Below are positions 24,546 to 36,677 of a stretch of 64,000 bases of DNA, piece after piece. The notes beneath the pieces are model-generated. The model saw only the letters and a program-made list of their open reading frames with translations. It ran no database searches and was not told the DNA's origin. Location: the NCBI GenBank assembly GCA_030765045.1, contig CM060967.1:19163284-19227283 (forward strand). The letters are read 5' to 3'. The translations under genes and the position numbers were made by a program. The stretch's first letter is position 1. Every line of letters begins with the position of its first letter. Origin of the DNA: Tenodera sinensis (Eukaryota > Arthropoda > Insecta > Mantodea > Mantidae).

Positions 24546-25399
24546 GTATGCAAGTTTGAAACCTTAGCTTACGTATGTATGTTATTTTGGTTTCATAATA
24601 TAACAGACATTACGCTCACAAGTGGCACTTCAGCATCCTTTGCAAGACCTGGACAAGTCAACCCTTATTACGTTGTTTTAAATATTTTTGTTGGTACCTA
24701 CAATTCATATTGTAGGTCGCTTAAACACATTTTATTTAATAAACGTATACGTGGCATTACGCATTTCCGAGATATTCGTTACTCTTAGTTTAATTTTTCG
24801 TCATGCCAAGCTTATGAGATTTCAAAGCCAACCTACAGCGACAACTCAAAGATTTGACCCGAGGTTTCAGCCTTCTATACCACGTGAACCATTTCTGAAA
24901 AGGTAAACAGAAAACTAACCTTATCTAAGAACAGTTCGCATGAGTTATAATAGTGGACAGAAAATACAAATCAAATCATGGCTATGGTGTTAAATTACAG
25001 ACACATCAAAGTTTACATAAAATTGTTATTCAGGCTTACGGGAGTAGATACATTGTAAAAAAAAAAAAAAAAAAAAAAGACTTTTTTAACTTTCAACAAT
25101 TAAGAAGCAGAGTTTTAGTTTCGATATTGTTTGTATGTGCACTGTGCTTCACAAACATACAGTTCAGTTTATTGTTTTGTCCAAGCGCTTGGGATTTGTT
25201 TTCTAACCCCTGATACAGCGGCAACTTCTCAGCTTTAAGCGTGCAACAGGACGATCTACATTTACGGCGCTTAAGGTATCGATCGACAGGTTGCATCTTT
25301 ATAGAACTGGTGGTCGCGGTGCAAACCTAAGGGTTTATCTGATTCTCCAAAACATATATTGCTTTAGGCAACACCGCTGTGGTGTATATATCTGAATCA
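24546..25399. other. No gene recognised; R1 scraps and a poly(A) tract
   Basis: TGGCATTACGCATTTCCGAGATATTCGTTAC near 24752 is R1-like. A 22-base A tract lies at 25057-25078. The frames here lack known domains. Confidence 0.35.
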
Positions 25400-25640
25400 C
25401 GTAAATAGTTGTTAAAACTTTCGTGAAATGGAACATCGTTGTTCATTTTTCTATGTTAAGTGTGCACAGAGAACGGAATCTCAAAGCTTTAAAATATTTG
25501 ACTATCGCACAAACCCTACTGTATTCTAATATTCTCCTTGCACCTACAAGGAAATAAGCAATAAGATAATTTGTAAGAATGGTTAGTACAAGAGTAGAGA
25601 AAGTCATGTGAGTGCAGCACATCAGATTTTTAGCACAGTA
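25400..25640 (+). repeat. R1 central block
   Basis: CGTGAAATGGAACATCGTTGTTCATTTTTCTATGTTAAGTGTGCACAGAGAACGGAATC through GAGTAGAGAAAGTCATGTGAGTGC. Close to 18180-18430 and 46230-46480. Confidence 0.9.
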
Positions 25641-25755
25641 TTTCAAACCATTATATAGGACATCCGCTTTTTAAAAATGCCACTGTCGTCTTAGCCTTCT
25701 GTATCCTTCATATACCTACAATAAAATGTATAAACTTGTAATGAAAGTTTTTCTC

Positions 25756-26532
25756 CTAAATAAGACAGAACAGTAAGGTTTGGTAAGAATAGTTTGTGGG
25801 AGAGAGAGTGAAGAAAGTTAAGTGAACGCAATACATAATTTCCTCAGGAAATACTCCATTATCGGTTCTAGAAACATGACATAAATAACGAGAGCAGAGC
25901 TGTAAATTGTGGCAGTGTTTATGCGTAAGAAACACAAGCTCGTAAAGTGAAGGAGTGCAAGCTGTCGAGCTTCCAGACACAGGCCAGGTAAGGCAAACAA
26001 GAGGAGAACAATAGAAGAGCAAGCACCGCACCGCACCGCACGGCTTCATGGTCAGCGGGGCCGACGGTCGAGCAAGCCCTGCAGTGTTAAACCTTGGAAC
26101 GTTCAATGCCGGATCTACTAAACTGTCACACTGGGGCACTTTGGTACAGTGGTTCACCCCTCTGTTACACCCCCAACCCCCCAACACCAAGTGGTGGGCA
26201 CTGAACACATGAAATGATATTGGGAAAGAAAACATCCCAGGCCTAAATTCTTCCCAAGAAAACCTGGTAAAAGTTTCGCTAAGGGAGGGCAGATCTGGTA
26301 GTATACGAACCGCTGAACTCCCGTTCACGAAATGGGGCCTATGGTATGAATTACCTACATATTTGCCCTTATGTCCAGAAGACAAACGACACACGGCTAA
26401 GCTCTGTGGATCACAGATTAATTTCAGTATTGTTTCATCCATTTCATCGTTCAACATGATCGATCCACTGCTAGCAAAAATATCTAAAAAAATATTTAGG
26501 TGAATACCCTTTGTCTTACACAATGAAAGCAA
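25756..26532 (-). CDS. Unclassified 258-codon open frame
   Basis: The longest uninterrupted frame in the window apart from the transposase. Its first half has an ordinary protein-like mix (MLNDEMDETILKLICDPQ, then RLSSGHKGKYVGNSYH). The middle is rich in Phe, Ser and Pro and the end is Cys/Leu-rich, resembling translated non-coding sequence. No signal peptide, transmembrane pattern or family motif was recognised. Its 3' end overlaps R1-like text (about 25690-25850) and its start abuts repeat X, so it could be part of a mobile element or a chance frame. I lean towards chance. Confidence 0.15.
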   Translation of the reverse strand: MLSLCKTKGIHLNIFLDIFASSGSIMLNDEMDETILKLICDPQSLAVCRLSSGHKGKYVGNSYHRPHFVNGSSAVRILPDLPSLSETFTRFSWEEFRPGMFSFPISFHVFSAHHLVLGGWGCNRGVNHCTKVPQCDSLVDPALNVPRFNTAGLARPSAPLTMKPCGAVRCLLFYCSPLVCLTWPVSGSSTACTPSLYELVFLTHKHCHNLQLCSRYLCHVSRTDNGVFPEEIMYCVHLTFFTLSPTNYSYQTLLFCLI

Positions 26533-26534
26533 AA

Positions 26535-26726
26535 GGTTATAAGTTTATTTTAAAAATTTTCTCTAATCCTCCTCAACATTTCCTGTCGCTTGTTCCCTGA
26601 TGTAAACTCAATAATAAAAAAGTTTCCCATTGCGTAACTTTTGCAGTGCACAAATATAAAATTTTACGAAAACATTTAATTTTAAAAATTGTAACACTTA
26701 ACTGAGCAAATACAGAGAATTCAAAG
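26535..26726. repeat. Two-copy repeat X, copy 2
   Basis: Matches 8434-8625 in the same orientation over about 190 bases. The flanks diverge on both sides. Confidence 0.75.
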
Positions 26727-27982
26727 ATTTTAAACAGGTCACCACAAAGTAGTCTTCTTCCTAACAAGGTTTAGGCCAAAGGCCTGTTCCGAGACTAAAT
26801 AAATTGGTCACTCCATTGTTTTAATTGTCGTCCAGCGTTTCTTCGTCCAGAGGGTTGATAAAAAAAGCCTGTCGTGGATATCTCGAAGGGGGCATCCTTA
26901 AAATATGGTTCACAGAATAATATCCCACGAACTAAGACAGAAAACCATGAATTCTGTTCTAAAGAAGTGTTTACTAAGCTGAATGAATGGCGCACTTGTG
27001 CTTATTAGTTCTTCAAACAGGCTAGGCGAGGCGCTGAGGCATTCTCGCCACATACTGCTGCTATGACATCACAATAACAAACAAAAGCATGCACCACGTG
27101 CCAGTGCACTCAAGCGACACCGGTATTTGTTGAGTGCATTTCAATGAATTTTGCCACTGAATATTCAAAGTATGGGTGATCTGAAAGTGAGGTTATATGA
27201 GGCGTATTTAATAAACCCTTTGTGTAAAGCTCTTCTACTGGCTGTGTTTGTCGCTTGGGAAGGTTAAATCTCCTTTGTAGAGTACAGATCGAGGTTATTT
27301 GTGCATAATGTAATATCTGCGTTTCAACCTTCCTAAAATGTCCAGGATATGCCACTAATATAATAGCATGTAGCTATACAAGTAAACGTTATGACAACAA
27401 TGAAAATAAATGACAATGTTTAAATATGATAACGTGACTGACTGTTGATGGATTTCCAATTTGGCGAAACACAGGACGTAGACTTCTGGTATACACAAAG
27501 AGCACAAAGAATGTTGCTATGCAAGTCTCAAACACCAGCTGTCTCCCGTTCTGTCCACCTGGCCAGGCAGCAGGGCTGGGCTGGGCTGTGCTCGTCCGGC
27601 AGAATTTCCTCCTACCGACTTTTCAACAGGTGGCCTCCCTGCTCAATCTTTCAACGCAGCATATTCTTTGTTTTCCGAGAATCTTCTACGTCGAGTTTCA
27701 TTATACATTGCCGTAAGAGGATCCATTCACAATGAAAGTTAAGGCGCACAACTTCAGCATAGAATCTCGTTCTGTCATCCTATTATATTACACATCTTGC
27801 AAGAGGCAACATTGACAAACATGGCCACAAACTTGTAACGTAAATATAGAAGTTTAGAAGCTCTAAGCTTTCATGGTTATGTCTACATCAAACATAAGAA
27901 ACTAGCTAGAGTGCGATTCCTAATACTCTTGATATAGATAAAGAAATGATAGTGACATAAAGACTGCAATACTTAGGTGTCC
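26727..27982. other. No gene recognised
   Basis: Short frames only; the pair at 27445-27735 overlap in two frames without known domains. Confidence 0.4.
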
Positions 27983-28346
27983 CAAAATTAGACCGACAAA
28001 CTTTGAGAGCTGATAGATAACATTATTTTAAACACTTTTTGTTGAACAAAGCTTTTTGCTCTCATCCAGTTTAAGCATCTGCGGCAAAATCAACAATACA
28101 AATTAGTATTGCGTTTATCTTAGTAAGGCACACAATCTTAATCCAAGAAACAAACACAGAACACATAAACAAAACACAAACATCTCATTGTTTACAGTTA
28201 ATCACAGCTTTACTATTCAAAGCAAATGTTGGAACGCACGCCCATTGCGATTAACACAAAGAGTGCATCGTTGTGCCCTATTCTGTCTTACTCTCGCAAA
28301 GACACCAGCCATTTCTCTGATTCAAAAGTTTGTCAGTCTAATTTTG
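27983..28346 (-). mobile_element. Tc1/mariner-like deletion derivative, 364 bp
   Basis: 27983-28004 and 28325-28346 are 22-bp inverted repeats with one mismatch, starting CAAAATTAGAC. Between them on the minus strand is only the C-terminal end of a transposase (next entry). An internal phrase (AATAGTAAAGCTGTGATTAA on the minus strand at about 28196-28215) recurs just outside the right terminal repeat at 28347-28366 on the plus strand, so the right end is also rearranged. Confidence 0.65.
28217..28320 (-). pseudogene. C-terminal fragment of a DDE transposase
   Basis: The minus strand encodes AGVFARVRQNRAQRC and then NGRAFQHLL followed by a stop. This Arg/Cys-rich ending with FxHLL resembles the C-terminus of insect Tc1/mariner-like (DDE_3-type) transposases, as I recall them. 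The catalytic domain is absent. It lies inside the terminal inverted repeats of the small element around it. Confidence 0.6.
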
Positions 28347-28379
28347 AATAGTAAGGCTGTGATTAACTGTAACACGCAC

Positions 28380-28515
28380 GGACCTTTTTGTAAAATGCTT
28401 TTTGGATTCAGGGGGGGGGGGCCCTCAAAATATATATTTCCGGTGAAATCTCTACATCGAATTTTTGGGTGGAATACAATACTTCCTCTACTTACTAGCA
28501 GAGAAAGTAATAAAC
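28380..28515 (-). repeat. R1 terminal block
   Basis: GGACCTTTTTGTAAAATGC, then GGATTCAGGGGGGGGGGGCCCTCAAAATATATATTTCCGGTGAAATCTCTACATCGAATTTTTGGGTGGAATACAATACTTCC, ending in the hairpin TCTACTTACTAGCAGAGAAAGTA. Only the outermost part of R1 is present. Confidence 0.85.
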
Positions 28516-28984
28516 TACTTTTCACAGTAGAGTTAAAGGTCCCACGTTTTCATGTGTTTGTTAAATATGTCTTCCTCTTAAGAAGAAGATATTCGTTTCT
28601 GATTTGATTATGTATTTGCTCTGAATGGGATGTGCTTTCACGTTTTTTCTTTCTCAATATTGAATGAAATAGTAAGAAAGTGTATAGCTTTAAAATGCCT
28701 TCAATGTCGATATTTGTTTCTTCATTTATTTAGTGCCACTTTAACCACATGATCATATTGCGACCGATCTCTTAGGTGTTTGGTGGATAATTAACCTTCC
28801 TAGTGTTGCCTACAGATGGCATTAGGTTCTCCTCCAGTCTATACATCTGTGGATAGATGACAGTGCATGAGCTCTTGCCATTATTTTCATTTATAGTATT
28901 GTTTTAGGGTTAATGTGGAACTTTGAGTCGTGATATTACATATCCAATCCGATATTTAGCTTGGGGACTGAGAGAAACCACGAA
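28516..28984. other. No gene recognised
   Basis: Nothing beyond AT-rich sequence was seen. Confidence 0.4.
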
Positions 28985-29080
28985 AAAGACAGCCAGATTA
29001 GTCGCTCCGCGGGATTTGAACCCGAAACCTCCTGAATAGGGGACCGAGTTAGGCCACTCGTGTGTTAATGTTAGATAATC
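28985..29080 (-). repeat. tRNA-like SINE head with tail
   Basis: On the minus strand, GTGGCCTAACTCGGTCCCC and GGGTTCAAATCCCGCGGAGC form box A- and box B-like parts. They are followed by TCTTTTTCGTGGTTTCTCTCAGTCC (28956-28980), a phrase I associate with arthropod SINE bodies. No target duplication was found. Confidence 0.55.
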
Positions 29081-31669
29081 TTCTAAACACCCGAGTCCCT
29101 CGCCTGTAGAGTATTTTTCCATACTTGTTGAATTGTATGTGATATGTATAAATTTAGTTAGAATATGTTTTACCAGCATTGGAAAAAAAATCCGAGATGG
29201 GATAACGCGAACAGAACGATGAGTTCTGCAAATGTTACATAGAAACGAAAAACAGGTTATATAGGAAGTTGATGTGTTTAGTTGGCAACACGGGCAACAG
29301 TAAACCCTTGCGCTAGGACAAAGTAGGTCATGAGGAGCCTAACCGTGTTTTTCGACGTTTGTTTCCTTCCTTTGCTTTGGTCAGGGACTCTCAAGGCATT
29401 TCTAGGTTAAGTGCGTGCACAAATCTCTGTGTTATTTGTTTTCGTTTCAACAGAATTAGTGCTCATAGTCCGAGACAAAACTGCGTAGAAAGCTCAAAGA
29501 GCGCCTCTGGCTGCGAACATCAAAACAAATGAAGCTAACAAGGGTAATCGTTGTACCCAATCAAGTGAAACGCAATATCGATTGTATGCATTATCGAACA
29601 TGATCGTTCATTTCACGGTAGGAGACACTAATGAAGTGTTGTGTGTAAATGGCGTAGTAAAGTAGGATGATGTATGCACACGTGAAACGTTGCCAGCTTA
29701 CAGCTTTCCGGCGAAATTTGCTGCCTCGTAAATTAAAACACTGGAAGGAGAAACTGTTTTCACTAAGAAGTGGAGCTGCTGTGCTTCTCTTGCCCTCTTT
29801 GCAGTAATTCTTTCCGTACATACCAAAAAGTCAGCGAAACATCGCTTAAACTTCTTGGCTCCAACACTTATGGACGCTGATCGCAGTGAAAATTAAGGAA
29901 CACGTTAATTGGGCCAAATCTCTGCTGTTGAAATTATATATCACGATCTTCTTCTATCTGAAAACCATTCTGAGTACCTAAGATCATATTTAAAACACCC
30001 CAACTGGGTAAAAAAAAGCACAAATTTATTGAAGACAACAGCTGTTGAGATTCTTGCTTCTTCTTTCAAGTCTTTGCAGAGAAGTGAATAACGATGCTGA
30101 GATTCTATCAAGAACGTAGCGTAATATGAATTTAAATGATTGAGAGAATTTTTTTTTCCTATGATATTCTCTCCGTTGCGTATGATTCTTCGGCTACTCT
30201 AGCTTCACTTAAATATCGCCACAAAAAATTTCATTTCTTGTTTACATGAAATGTCTCCTCTAGTCAATTGTTTTGTAGAGATATTGGCAAAACTGCACGT
30301 TTTTCTTTTCAAACCTGTAAATAACTTTATAATCTCTACTAACACCATCTGAGGGTTTCATATGACAATAATTTTGGGAGCGCAAAGCCAAAAATTATCC
30401 CAAATATGAAAACCTTAATTATTAATTACTTAATACTATTTGATATTAATAGTGATTTAAAAGTAAACAACTTACAATAATATTCGTACATTTTAATTAA
30501 GATTTATTTTCACAGTTGGCACTAAAAGTAATCCAGTAGGCTGTGAGAATAACAATAGTTTTAGCAGTTAATCCAGGAAAATGAGGAATTAGACATTTGA
30601 TGAATATAAATGAACGAATTTACGATAGCTGCTTTAGCTTTTCCTAACGAGCTTACCTAAAATATGTTAACACCGAAATAGGAGATTTGCAAGCCAGTTG
30701 ACTTTGCAGCTGCACAACATACCCACCTGGCGGAGTATGTGAAACTCAGCCTACCCCTTCCTTAATCCAATTCGATAAGGTGGGGGTGGACTGGGAAACA
30801 GAGAATAGTGCGCGTGTCTTGATTACACCCATATACACTCCCCGTGTTTAAAAAGCCTATTGAGTGAATAGATCGGTTCACCAATCACATTTTGTGTCAA
30901 CTCCCAGGCTGGGTCCACAATGAGGAGAGACCTTTTCACTTTTTATCGATTAATCGCAAATGCCCAATTGTCGAGCCATGTTTGTCAAATTCTTTATGGA
31001 CGCCATTGTGCAGTTAATTAAACATGTGTAATTTCCCCGCCAAATACGTAATGCTTGTAGTAAGGTGTCATAAAACGTGTTTCATCAGCCGTGTTTATCC
31101 AGAGAAGTACCTGTAAAGGAAAACAGTCGCACAAAATTCAGTGTCTGCAATTTTTCAAACAAGTTCAGGACAAATAACATTGCATGTACACTGGCCGCAA
31201 TATTCTAGTTAATATTGTACCTGGCGTATTAAATATTAACATTATTGAACGCATTTTATTACGTACAATAATTATAGGAAGTATTGATATCGATATTTTA
31301 CAGGAAATAAATGTTTTGAGGTTTCTTGAATCCAAAAAAGTTTCTAGGTTATATTCATTTGTTTCTTGCAATATTACGGAAAGAGTACGTTTCCTTTTTT
31401 CTGTGTATTTAATGTCCTTCGTATTATCTCCCTTTCGTCCATCACGTTTAATATTGAACATTAAATCAAACCTGGTTTTCTGTTTCCTCGTTTCTAAAGC
31501 ATTTTCGTTACTTATTTGATCTACGTGGATTCAACGACCTCCATTCTTTTCATACGCACATTCCGAATGCTTTATTAGCTTTCCTTTCAATAATCGCAAC
31601 GTTCTTTTTTCACCATATGCAACACCGCATTCCTTAATAATAGTCTATAAAAGAAGATAATTTATTTTA
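29081..31669. other. No gene recognised
   Basis: A long stretch without R1. The frames at 31165-31519 overlap in opposite directions and have no known domain. Possible sites for unannotated exons could not be judged by eye. Confidence 0.4.
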
Positions 31670-32040
31670 CTTTCTCTATCACTTACCCAACTAGCTTGAG
31701 GAAGTACTGTTATTCCACCCTCCAAAAATTCCATACAGATTTCAATGATTACTTTGAACTCAACAAAGCACTTTTAGAAAAATGTCAGAGAGGGCGGGGG
31801 TGGTACAGAACCCATTACTCAAAGGCAAAGTCGAAAAAATACGTTTCATATTTGAGTTACACTGTTTAACATGCCGAGCGAAATTTTCAACCCCATACCC
31901 CAGGCAAAAGCTACCCTTTGTTAATTCACAACAAAACGAATAATTGCACCAAATCTTTCCGTTACATATATATAAGTTAAAAAATATTTGACTCCATTCG
32001 TCAATATGCTCGGATTTTTTAAAACAAAACAAATAAATGA
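31670..32040 (+). repeat. R1 terminal block, diverged
   Basis: TACTTTCTCTATCACTTACC followed by GAGGAAGTACTGTTATTCCACCCTCCAAAAATTCCATACAGATTTC is the R1 end. It continues with ACACTGTTTAAC and other weakly similar text. Confidence 0.6.
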
Positions 32041-33129
32041 CATGCTCTTTTCAAGCCCTAATGTGTACGTATAGTAATTAAAAATAATTAAGTTATGCCA
32101 AACTCAATTTTAAAATAATAAAACCATGATTTTGACTAAATAGCGGAGAAAAATCCATCTTACACGAGGCAATAATGATATCAACCGGTCCAGATATCTC
32201 TATCCATATTAATTTCGTCACAACAGTGCAGGTCATGTTGCTCGTAAACTGATTGCAATAAAAGTCGATTATCGAAACGCGCGCACATACACGATGTACT
32301 AAATTGCAACTCATCCACGGAATTAAACAGTGAGAAAGATGAATCACGTACACGGGACAGTTGAAAGTGTAAATTGAAACGAATGTGAGCGCCGTTTTAC
32401 GGAAATGAGGCAGTAATTCATGTGAGGTCGTCACTTGAGTTAGACACAGCCAAGGTCGTTCAACTTCCTCTCAGCGTGCACTGCGACGTTATTATAGCTG
32501 TATAATGTGTGCCGTTTTGCGGCCATCATTCGAGTTCCTTCTATTCTCCTACAAAGAAATCATTACCTGCAGCTATTAACGTTAAGCCTTGGCTTGGGAA
32601 ATTCCGCTCCGTCATAGAACTCCTTGTCAATAACAGATATCAAGACCGCTGAAGTAAATAAAAGGTTAAAGCAAATACAGTTAGCTGTTTACTAGAATAC
32701 GACGATTTTTAGAATGAATATGAAACTGTTACTAGTGATAGTCATCTGTTTTCGCATTCAGCTATTAAAAGCTTCACCAAAGCAACACCACACCAAACAA
32801 TATAAACAGAAACAGTAGACAGCATTTGACCAACTAATTTAGTAAATTAATAATTCGCACATGACTTTTCTTTGGCTAAATAAAACACTCGGTGAAGGTT
32901 TCACATTAACTCCTATATGTAGGTAAGAAATATGATTATTTAAAAAACAAATTCGCATATTAAATGGATAATAACTAGAAATGACAAAGAGAAAAGCTAT
33001 ATAACCTATACACTCCCTTTATAAGACACTTTCTTACATACGAAATAAGAGTACATCACTAAATGTCAACAAAGTACTACATTTTGATAGAAGATAAGAG
33101 ATCTTCATCATCCATACATACTCGTTGCG
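32041..33129. other. No gene recognised
   Basis: The minus-strand frame at 32093-32434 shows no known domain. Confidence 0.4.
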
Positions 33130-33690
33130 TATTTATAAACATAATACCCATTTTGGTCCCCCACCCCAGAGTACCCCTTACATGGAAAATGTTTTTGGAA
33201 ACTTTAATTTTCTCAAAAACAGCTTTAACTATGTTTAAGATATGTTCATAACAAATAAAACGTAATATCTTGAATTTCATGGGGATGCCCTATGAAATCT
33301 TCATTCTGGATGAAGTTTACGTAACTGGTAAATAATCTTACAGCACAAAAAAGAAAAATAGATCTTGTTAAACGACACAATTTTATGTCACATTTTTTAT
33401 TCTCGTTATTCGTTTACATTTTCAAATGCTTATACTTTATTTTTACCTCTTGGCTATACAAAGAGAATGTAATTTCAAAGTCCTCATTTAGCAACCAGCT
33501 CTTAAAAGGTTTGAGTATCGCCTGAGGTCTGCTGTTTTCCCCTATTTCCTTTGTAGTTATAAGGAAATATGTAATAAGACAATTTTTGCAAATGTTTTTC
33601 TCGATTAACATAAGAATTAAGCATTTGTGCAACAGCTTGTAAAAGAGTGAGTAGAGAAAATTGTGTGAGTGCAATATTTATTTTTTTATT
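33130..33690 (+). repeat. R1 arm and central block
   Basis: CCCCACCCCAGAGTACCCCTTACATGGAAAATG, TTTCTCAAAAACAGCTTTAAC, ATCTTGAATTTCATGGGGATGCCCTATG, then the central block to GAGTAGAGAAAATTGTGTGAGTGC. Diverged throughout but in the same order as 17160-18430. Confidence 0.7.
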
Positions 33691-35694
33691 ATTTTAATAT
33701 ATTTTTTTAATGTTAATGTGGTAATGTGATTTGAAAATTTCTCAGCTTATGGACTTGACACATTTCCAAATGAACCTGTCACTTTCGAAGCACATTTTCT
33801 CAAGGAACAAGCCATGAACAATGTATAATATACATACACAAATTGACGAAACACTTTCCACGTGACTCCTTGCAACCATTCAATTACTGTGTCTCACTTC
33901 CGCAGTTTTCACCTCTGTTTGTGCACATTGAATGCAATGAAGGAATTGGTGTCACTGACTGAATGATTTCTTAATTAGAAGTTCCTTGACATTCTGACTA
34001 GTTTTCGACTACATTTACATAACAGACGATATCCGGCTTCGAGGGCCGCTCTTTTGTTTTATTAAATCTACTCATTTCACTTTCTTCAAGGAGAAGAGGT
34101 GTGCCGAAGGCTTCAGAAATAAGTGACGACTGTAACCTTGCCTCAAATTATGAGTGTTAGAAATGTCAAGTAGTGACATCTTTACCGAGTTATAGCACTC
34201 ACAAATGTCCACCATATTAGAATAATGGGCTGCTTATGTATTTGGTCAAACATTTAGCAATTATGTCAAAATTAATTGGATTTATATAATATTCTAAAAT
34301 GTATTAAACTAAATGGTTCTGTGAATAGCCTTCAAAGATAAAGAAAACTTTCCACAGGAAAAATGTAGGGTTTACCAACATACCCTGTGATAGTTTTTCG
34401 TAGTCATGACGTTTACGAAATATTCTTGTTGCACCTTTGCGTTTTTCCAAATGCGCATGCTTGAAACATTTGCAATCCTATCTTGTTTCGGTCGCAAGAT
34501 CTGGCTACCATAGTTTAGCATTTGAAATCATTCCTAGATCAAACATGTAATATGGATATAAGCATTACGAATTATATGACTTACGTAACAGGTATATAAG
34601 TGAATGGTTAGAAATAGTAACATCGGTTGTTTTACTTCATCTCTCGTTACAGCCCTCCTCTAGAGCATTGTTGTATATCCTATACTCCAAGTGGGGCCTA
34701 AGTCAAGAGATTCACACTGCACCAAGTAGTTCAGTTAATAGAAAGTGTGGAGTGATGTCATTCGAAACATTTTGCTGCCAATACATTTGTGTGCCAGTTC
34801 TTCGTTTGACGCTGTTCTGCGTTTTGTTTAAGCACAATGTACACAGAATCATTTATTTTTAATCCAACACAAGTTATTATTCAGCCTTTCGTAATCAGTT
34901 TCAGTATTTTACTTATGCCATAGAGAGAGTTTCCGACCCATGCAGCTACTGTGGTACTTCAAAAATTACTACAAGCACGTCAAGCCAAAACATCTGAACC
35001 GGTTCGGATTGGGTTGGTCTCGACACATTAGATTGGTGGGGGTTATGAGGGGTGCTGCACAACTCTTTTGATACCAAGAATCTGTTTCCCCCACTTCTAC
35101 TAGATGAAGCCTTTTTAACAAATCTAGTATTCGCCCTGGAGGAAAAAGGACACTCGGTTGAAACTTTAGTCTTTCCTGGGTCTACAGGATAGCTGCCGAA
35201 TCCTTCTTCTTCCTCATATTCGCTATCAAAACGCTAATATTTCCTCATATCGTCGCAAAATATTTCACAGGCATCAAAAAAATATGTGTATCTTCTGTTA
35301 AAGATTCAGATAATTGCTCAAGTTATGCACTACTATATCCCAAATACCCGGTACTATTTCCTCGACTGTTTTCTCGAATTAAGAAGTTTATTTTCTGTGT
35401 TTTAATGACAAAATAGATAATTATTATTACAGTTAGGCAGGCAGCAATAAGAAGCGAAGGAAATGGCCACGTTCCGCTTGTACCAAGCGACTGACGCACG
35501 CGCCCAGCTTCTTCACGCGACAGGCAGGATTCTCCAGTTTTTTGCTGGAGCCTGCAGCTTGTGTGTGTGTGTACTCCCCCGCTGTGGGCCGCTCCAGGGG
35601 ACTCAGACACTGTGGGATTCGAGTTACTAATCGATATCTGATTAACAAGTTGCTATCCTTGCCGATATATCCTTACACTTTACCAACAATACAA
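33691..35694. other. No gene recognised
   Basis: 35440-35620 is GC-richer and gives overlapping short frames in both directions without known domains. Confidence 0.4.
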
Positions 35695-36028
35695 TGCTTT
35701 ACGAGTATCTCTCGATGTGTTGCAGTCACACGCCTTTCTCTATTTACTCTTGTACAAACCATTCTTTCAAACACTTACTCTTTTATCTACTTCACTTTAA
35801 TCGAGATAAAAATTTGCAAACATTGCCTTATTGCATTTCTCCTTATAGGTACAAGAGGTATAGGGAAATACAGTAGGTTTAAAACGATACTTAAATCATT
35901 TAGAGCTGTCACTATGTGATGGCTTTAAAATTTCGATCCTTTTAAATAGCCAAGAGATAAGCACCAACCTTGGAAAATACTGAATTTAAGTACCAACTTT
36001 TCGTTTTTGTGTTATGGTGTTCATAGAC

Positions 36029-36099
<71 letters not shown>

Positions 36100-36391
36100 A
36101 TGACTTTGACATTACTAGGAATTTAAAAAAAGGAATGTCTTCCATTTGAGAAACGTATAAATATTGGAAAATTCGACCCTATAACAACGAATATCTCAGA
36201 AATAGTGAACTCCACAAAAAATTATTTCGTTTTTAACCGACTTTTCGTTTTTGAATTATGCTGCCCACAGACTGACGAGACCCAGTGCTTTTTTTGGATT
36301 CAGGAGACCTCAAAACATACATTTCCGGTGAAATCTTGACATCGAATTTTTGGGTGGAATACAATATCTCCTCTAATTATGTAGTACAGAA

Positions 36392-36400
<9 letters not shown>
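35695..36400 (-). repeat. R1 copy, reverse orientation
   Basis: Central block (GTCACACGCCTTTCTCTATTTACTCTTGTACAAACC ... ATAGGGAAATACAGTAGG), arm, the fixed site with (CA)n, then a second short arm piece (CGTTTTTGAATTATGCTGCCCACAGACTGACGAGACC) without CA, and the terminal block ending near 36390. The fixed site thus appears twice, once expanded and once not. Confidence 0.8.
36031..36096. repeat. (AC)n microsatellite at the fixed R1 site
   Basis: About 33 AC units after GTTATGGTGTTCATAGACGG, the same context as 18934-19004. Confidence 0.97.

Positions 36401-36427
<27 letters not shown>
36392..36427. repeat. (AAT)n microsatellite
   Basis: About 12 units, between the R1 end and the inverted repeat at 36436. 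Confidence 0.95.
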
Positions 36428-36428
<1 letters not shown>

Positions 36429-36435
36429 CTTTTTT

Positions 36436-36574
36436 TTATTACAGCTTCACGGGTGATCAGCCGTGTGAGGTTTAAAAGCATTGAGCTTTCGGCCATTGTA
36501 GACTCTATGGCCTTCATCAGAATAAAATTATAATAAAATATACACACGGCTGATAACCCGTGAAGCTGTAATAA
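36436..36574 (-). repeat. 32-bp inverted repeat enclosing a hammerhead-like core
   Basis: 36436-36467 and 36543-36574 are reverse complements at 31 of 32 positions, 75 bases apart. On the minus strand the spacer contains CTGATGA (36514-36520), a 6-bp stem GGCCAT/ATGGCC with a 10-base loop, and GAAA (36487-36490). This is the order of a hammerhead ribozyme core, with one extra A before the stem. Such motifs occur in the terminal repeats of Penelope-like retroelements. Stems I and III could not be confirmed. Confidence 0.6.
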
Positions 36575-36653
36575 ATAACGCGCGCCGTGAAAGCTTTAAA
36601 TCTTACAATAATAATGCTATCCCAAGTTTGTAAATAATCGTTACGAAAACGTC

Positions 36654-36677
36654 TTTTTTTTTTTTTTTTTTTTTTTT
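36654..36677. repeat. Poly(T) tract
   Basis: Twenty-four T bases. Confidence 0.95.
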
